Shown: positions 60,592-64,000 of the stretch, piece by piece
Numbering within the stretch: the stretch's first letter is position 1
Layout of the letters: the number at the start of each line of letters is the position of its first letter
Source of the DNA: Fimenecus sp963590415
GTDB lineage: Bacteria; Bacillota; Clostridia; Oscillospirales; Acutalibacteraceae
Length of the DNA stretch: 64,000 nucleotides
Assembly (NCBI GenBank): GCA_963590415.1
Contig: CAVAPB010000013.1
Location: forward strand, 1-64,000
Direction of reading: 5' to 3'
Position numbers and translations under genes: made by a program
Notes under the pieces: model-generated
What the model saw: only the letters and a program-made list of their open reading frames with translations
Told to the model about the DNA's origin: nothing
Databases searched by the model: none

Positions 60592-63417
60592 TTGCAGAAT
60601 AAAAAAATCATTGTTAAAGGCGCAAAAGCCAACAATCTCAAAAATATAGACCTTGAAATTCCCCGTGACAAGCTTGTTGTTTTCACGGGACTTTCCGGTT
60701 CGGGAAAATCCTCGCTTGCGTTTGACACTATTTATGCCGAGGGTCAGAGAAGATATATTGAGTCTCTTTCCTCATATGCAAGGCAGTTTTTGGGTCAGAT
60801 GGACAAGCCCGATGTCGAGTATATTGAGGGCTTGTCGCCGGCAATTTCTATCGACCAGAAAACCACCTCAAAAAATCCCCGTTCGACAGTCGGAACGGTT
60901 ACCGAGATATATGACTATCTCCGTCTTATCTATGCAAGGATAGGTACGCCTCACTGCCCCGTGTGCGGCAGGGAAATATCTATGGAGACCGTTGACGGCA
61001 TTGTCGATAAGGTTTTGAAGCTTCCCGAGGGCGAAAAAATACAAATTCTCGCTCCGCTTGTCAGAGGCAAAAAGGGCGAGCATGTCAAGGTGCTTGACTC
61101 TGTAAGAAAATCGGGCTATGTCAGGGTAAGAGTTGACGGAAATATCTATGACCTCTCCGAAGAAATAAAGCTCGACAAGAATATCAAACACAGCATTGAG
61201 GTCATAGTTGACCGACTTGTTATAAATGACAGCATAAGAAGCCGTCTTGCGGACTCGGTTGACACAGCATGCAATCTTTCGGACGGCACGGTAATAGTTG
61301 ATGTTGTAGGTAAAAATGAGCTTTTGTTTTCGCAGAAGTTTGCCTGCCCCGAGCACGGAACCTGTATCGAGGAGATGGCACCGAGGTCGTTTTCGTTTAA
61401 CAATCCCTACGGCTCCTGTCCGAGATGTATGGGTCTCGGCACATTTATGCGTATAAACCCCGATTTGGTTATTCCAAATAAAAATCTTTCGATAAATCAG
61501 GGTGCAATTATTGCCTCGGGCTGGTCAAACGCCGACAGCGGAACGATAGCGCAGATGTATTATTCTGCCCTTGCCGAGGAATACGGCTTCACGCTCGACA
61601 CGCCCATAAAGGATTTTACCGACGAACAGCTCAATGCCGTGCTTTACGGAACAAACGGCAAAAAAATCAAGATGACAAGGGTAAACGCTTACGGTTCGGG
61701 ATCATATATGACCGAGTTTGAGGGCGTTATAAACAATCTTCAAAGGCGATATAACGAGACGACAAGCGAATATTCAAGATATGAAATTACCAAGGTAATG
61801 GACGAGTGCAACTGTCCCGAATGTAACGGCAAAAGGCTTAATAAATCGGCTCTTGCGGTAACGATAGGCGGCAAGAATATAATCGAATTTACCGAGCTTT
61901 CAATAAGCAAGGCTATTGAGTTTACAGACTCTCTTGAGCTTACGGAAAAGCAGCATATGATAGCCGATATGATTATAAAGGAGATAAGGCAGAGGCTTTC
62001 TTTCCTTGCAAGCGTTGGGCTTGATTATCTCACTCTTTCACGCTCGGCTGGGACGCTTTCGGGCGGCGAGAGTCAAAGAATACGCCTTGCAACGCAGATA
62101 GGTTCATCTCTTATGGGTGTCCTTTACATCCTTGACGAACCGAGCATAGGCTTGCATCAAAGGGATAACGACAAGCTTTTGGGTACCTTGCGTGAGTTGA
62201 GGGATATAGGCAACACGCTTATTGTCGTTGAGCATGACGAGGACACGATAAGAGCGGCGGACTATGTTGTCGATATAGGTCCCGGAGCGGGCGTACACGG
62301 CGGCGAGGTCGTATACAGCGGCAATGTCGAGGGCTTGCTCAAATGCAAAAGGTCGATTACGGGTCAGTACCTTTCGGGTAAGAAAAAGATTGAAATACCC
62401 GAAAAGAGGCGAGAGGGCAACGGCGAAAAGCTGATAATCAGAAACGCTTCCGAGAATAACCTCAAGCATATTGATGTCGAAATTCCGCTCGGCGAATTTG
62501 TGTGCGTAACAGGCGTTTCGGGCTCGGGCAAATCCTCGCTTATCAATGAAATACTCTACAAAAAGCTCGCAAACGAGCTTAATAACGCCAAAAAATCCGT
62601 CGGCAAGGTTGACGACATTGAGGGCATAGAAAACCTCGACAAGGTTATTGATATTGACCAGTCTCCGATAGGCAGAACACCCCGTTCCAACCCTGCAACC
62701 TACACGGGCGTATTCAACGATATACGCGAACTGTTTGCCTCAACGCAGGACGCAAAAATAAGAGGTTATTCGGCTTCAAGATTTTCTTTTAATGTCAAGG
62801 GCGGCCGTTGCGAGGCATGCCAAGGCGACGGCATAATCAAGATTGAAATGAATTTCTTCCCCGATGTTTATGTTCCGTGCGATGTGTGCAAGGGTGCGAA
62901 GTACAATAGGGAAACCCTTGAGGTTCATTACAAGGGCAAGACGATTTCAGATGTGCTTGAAATGACTGTTGAAGAGGGTATGGAGTTCTTCAAAAATCAG
63001 TCTAAAATTTACCGAAAGCTGAAAACTCTTTACGATGTCGGTCTCGGATATATTAAAATCGGTCAGCCTGCAACAACGCTTTCGGGCGGCGAGGCGCAGA
63101 GGGTAAAGCTCTCGACCGAGCTTTCAAAAATCGCCACGGGCAGAACGATTTATATTCTTGACGAGCCCACAACGGGCTTGCATACCGCCGATGTTCACGG
63201 ACTTATCAATGTCTTGCAAAGACTTGTGGATAAAGGCAACACCGTAGTTGTTATCGAGCACAATCTTGATGTTATCAAGGTTGCCGACCACATAATCGAC
63301 TTAGGACCAGAGGGCGGCGACAAGGGTGGAAATATTGTTGTCTGCGGCACACCTGAAGAGGTTGCAAAATGTAAAAAGTCATACACGGGTCAGTATCTTA
63401 AAAAAATGCTTAAATGA
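60592..63417 (+). CDS. uvrA: excinuclease ABC subunit A
   Basis: This 941-residue ATPase detects DNA lesions. Both ABC modules are complete: Walker A G-L-S-G-S-G-K-S-S near 33 and G-V-S-G-S-G-K-S-S near 640, with the signatures L-S-G-G-E near 485 and 825. Zinc-finger cysteines are present in C-P-E-C-N-G-K near 408 and in C-E-A-C-Q-G-D-G and C-D-V-C-K-G-A-K-Y near 740-770. The start is TTG at 60592, following AAGGAAGG at the end of uvrB. It forms one operon with uvrB and ends at a bidirectional terminator. Confidence 0.96.
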   Translation: MQNKKIIVKGAKANNLKNIDLEIPRDKLVVFTGLSGSGKSSLAFDTIYAEGQRRYIESLSSYARQFLGQMDKPDVEYIEGLSPAISIDQKTTSKNPRSTVGTVTEIYDYLRLIYARIGTPHCPVCGREISMETVDGIVDKVLKLPEGEKIQILAPLVRGKKGEHVKVLDSVRKSGYVRVRVDGNIYDLSEEIKLDKNIKHSIEVIVDRLVINDSIRSRLADSVDTACNLSDGTVIVDVVGKNELLFSQKFACPEHGTCIEEMAPRSFSFNNPYGSCPRCMGLGTFMRINPDLVIPNKNLSINQGAIIASGWSNADSGTIAQMYYSALAEEYGFTLDTPIKDFTDEQLNAVLYGTNGKKIKMTRVNAYGSGSYMTEFEGVINNLQRRYNETTSEYSRYEITKVMDECNCPECNGKRLNKSALAVTIGGKNIIEFTELSISKAIEFTDSLELTEKQHMIADMIIKEIRQRLSFLASVGLDYLTLSRSAGTLSGGESQRIRLATQIGSSLMGVLYILDEPSIGLHQRDNDKLLGTLRELRDIGNTLIVVEHDEDTIRAADYVVDIGPGAGVHGGEVVYSGNVEGLLKCKRSITGQYLSGKKKIEIPEKRREGNGEKLIIRNASENNLKHIDVEIPLGEFVCVTGVSGSGKSSLINEILYKKLANELNNAKKSVGKVDDIEGIENLDKVIDIDQSPIGRTPRSNPATYTGVFNDIRELFASTQDAKIRGYSASRFSFNVKGGRCEACQGDGIIKIEMNFFPDVYVPCDVCKGAKYNRETLEVHYKGKTISDVLEMTVEEGMEFFKNQSKIYRKLKTLYDVGLGYIKIGQPATTLSGGEAQRVKLSTELSKIATGRTIYILDEPTTGLHTADVHGLINVLQRLVDKGNTVVVIEHNLDVIKVADHIIDLGPEGGDKGGNIVVCGTPEEVAKCKKSYTGQYLKKMLK

Positions 63418-63457
63418 AAAATCACTCTGTACTTGATTCAGTGCAGAGTGATTTTTT
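63417..63457. terminator. bidirectional terminator
   Basis: AAAAATCACTCTG and CAGAGTGATTTTT flank an imperfect loop with T-runs on both strands. It separates the convergent uvrA and YfhO-type genes. Confidence 0.85.
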
Positions 63458-63463
63458 GTCTGT

Positions 63464-64000
63464 TTATTCGTTCTTATTAGGGTTTTCGTTTGTCGGCGCT
63501 TCACCGACAGGTTCTTCGTCCTTCAAAGCTTCCTTGATACTGTCAAAGTCAATTTCAAAGGTATCTGTTTTGTCGTGCTCCGTGTCGATAATACCTATGG
63601 CGTCGGCAGGTGCGGCAATCGGCGCTTTTTCAAGTAAAAGCCATTTGTCTGTATTTTGCTTTTTCTTTTTGCGTCTGACGATTATCGTTACCGTCGCAAT
63701 CAGTATTGTGAGAATAGTGACAAATGAGCCTGCAACAAGTCCCGATGATACATATGAGAATACAACCGTGTGTTCTCCGGCTTCAATGTCAAAGCCAAGT
63801 AAACCGTTTGAAATTTTATATATTTGGTCGCTTGTAAGCCTTTTTCCGTCAACATAGATGTTCCAGTTTATGTCATAGGGGATGGATGTGAAAACGGCTG
63901 AATTTTCGCTTGTGGTTATTGTGCCCGTGAGCTTAGTGTCGGAATATTCCGTGATGTTGAAATTGCCGCTCTTGAGTTTTTCATAACCTTTTTCGAAATT
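63464..64000 (-). CDS. YfhO-family membrane protein (C-terminal part, runs off the window)
   Basis: The minus strand is open from the window edge to TAA at 63464-63466, giving the last 178 residues. They contain S-I-P-Y-D-I-N-W-N-I-Y-V-D-G-K near the start, then G-L-L-G-F-D-I-E-A-G-E-H-T-V, one membrane helix (V-A-G-S-F-V-T-I-L-T-I-L-I-A), R-R-K-K-K-K and an acidic tail. This is the end of a YfhO-type protein, a large polytopic membrane protein thought to act as a glycosyltransferase (in Bacillus and Listeria it helps glycosylate lipoteichoic acid). The 5' end lies beyond 64000. Confidence 0.75.
   Translation of the reverse strand, partial: NFEKGYEKLKSGNFNITEYSDTKLTGTITTSENSAVFTSIPYDINWNIYVDGKRLTSDQIYKISNGLLGFDIEAGEHTVVFSYVSSGLVAGSFVTILTILIATVTIIVRRKKKKQNTDKWLLLEKAPIAAPADAIGIIDTEHDKTDTFEIDFDSIKEALKDEEPVGEAPTNENPNKNE

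Noticed and set aside
63414..63857. 147-codon plus-strand ORF after uvrA
   Set aside because: The minus strand encodes the end of a YfhO-type protein over the same bases, with a convergent terminator between; the plus-strand ORF is a shadow.
1..64000. CRISPR array, prophage, integrase or restriction system
   Set aside because: I saw no regularly spaced direct repeats, no cas, integrase, transposase or phage structural genes anywhere in the window.

Overview
The window looks like chromosome of a spore-forming, anaerobic gut or rumen Clostridium relative, most likely in the Oscillospirales (Ruminococcaceae-like). The reasons are a spoIIR gene, a secreted protein ending in a type I dockerin, several intracellular glycosidases, Gram-positive lipoprotein and sorting signals, strong AGGAGG-type ribosome binding sites with some GTG and TTG starts, and sigma-A promoters with 16-19 bp spacers. 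Codon use and base composition are even across the window. There is no phage, integrase, transposase, CRISPR array or rRNA operon. Two short intergenic stretches (1-380 and 11317-11940) hold repeats or decayed sequence.

Layout. 1-9.7 kb: intergenic repeats, a GPH-family sugar symporter, tRNA-Leu(CAA), a D-lactate dehydrogenase-like enzyme and a very large dockerin-bearing surface protein. 9.7-14.3 kb: an aldo/keto reductase plus RibD_C reductase pair behind a MerR-type promoter, a LOG-family protein, a DUF554 protein and two acetyltransferases. 14.3-19.5 kb: an Amt-PII fusion, PnuC behind a structured leader, an AlkD-like protein and a GH36 alpha-galactosidase. 19.5-24.4 kb: phosphohexomutase, a small NifU-domain protein and a GH38 alpha-mannosidase. 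24.5-30.2 kb: xanthine phosphoribosyltransferase followed by a BMP/Nup-type nucleoside ABC importer. 30.2-37.2 kb: a DUF1003 protein, a Cof-type phosphatase, a PhoB/PhoR-like two-component system followed by a Na/phosphate symporter with a possible pho box, and a lipase-like protein. 37.2-40.6 kb: an M-box Mg riboswitch, a small leader ORF, mgtE, a polysaccharide deacetylase and HPr. 40.6-46.7 kb: uvrC, a HAD phosphatase, rsmD, coaD, a coiled-coil protein, a DUF4830 protein, a pseudouridine synthase and spoIIR. 46.8-51.7 kb: GH20 hexosaminidase, a second Na/phosphate symporter, DegV and a PHP protein. 51.7-55 kb: a cobalamin riboswitch controlling two surface proteins, then metF. 55-57 kb: a DUF5685 protein, a degenerate J protein and a membrane protein. 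57.1-64 kb: RadC, NadE, UvrB, UvrA and the end of a YfhO-type protein.

The most interesting locus is 51.75-53.97 kb. A cobalamin riboswitch with an intrinsic terminator precedes two overlapping genes. The first encodes a secreted, sortase-anchored alpha/alpha-toroid protein. The second encodes a lipoprotein with a DUF4430 (transcobalamin C-terminal-like) domain. In animal intrinsic factor and transcobalamin these two folds form one B12-binding protein; here they appear as two separately anchored proteins, which I propose form a split B12-capture device.

A second point is the M-box/mgtE leader. Past the riboswitch terminator there is a 29-codon ORF with a good ribosome binding site and an Asp-Pro-Ile-Pro motif, which recalls the Mg-sensing MgtL leader peptide.

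All names come from reading the sequence and recalling protein families. No database search was run.
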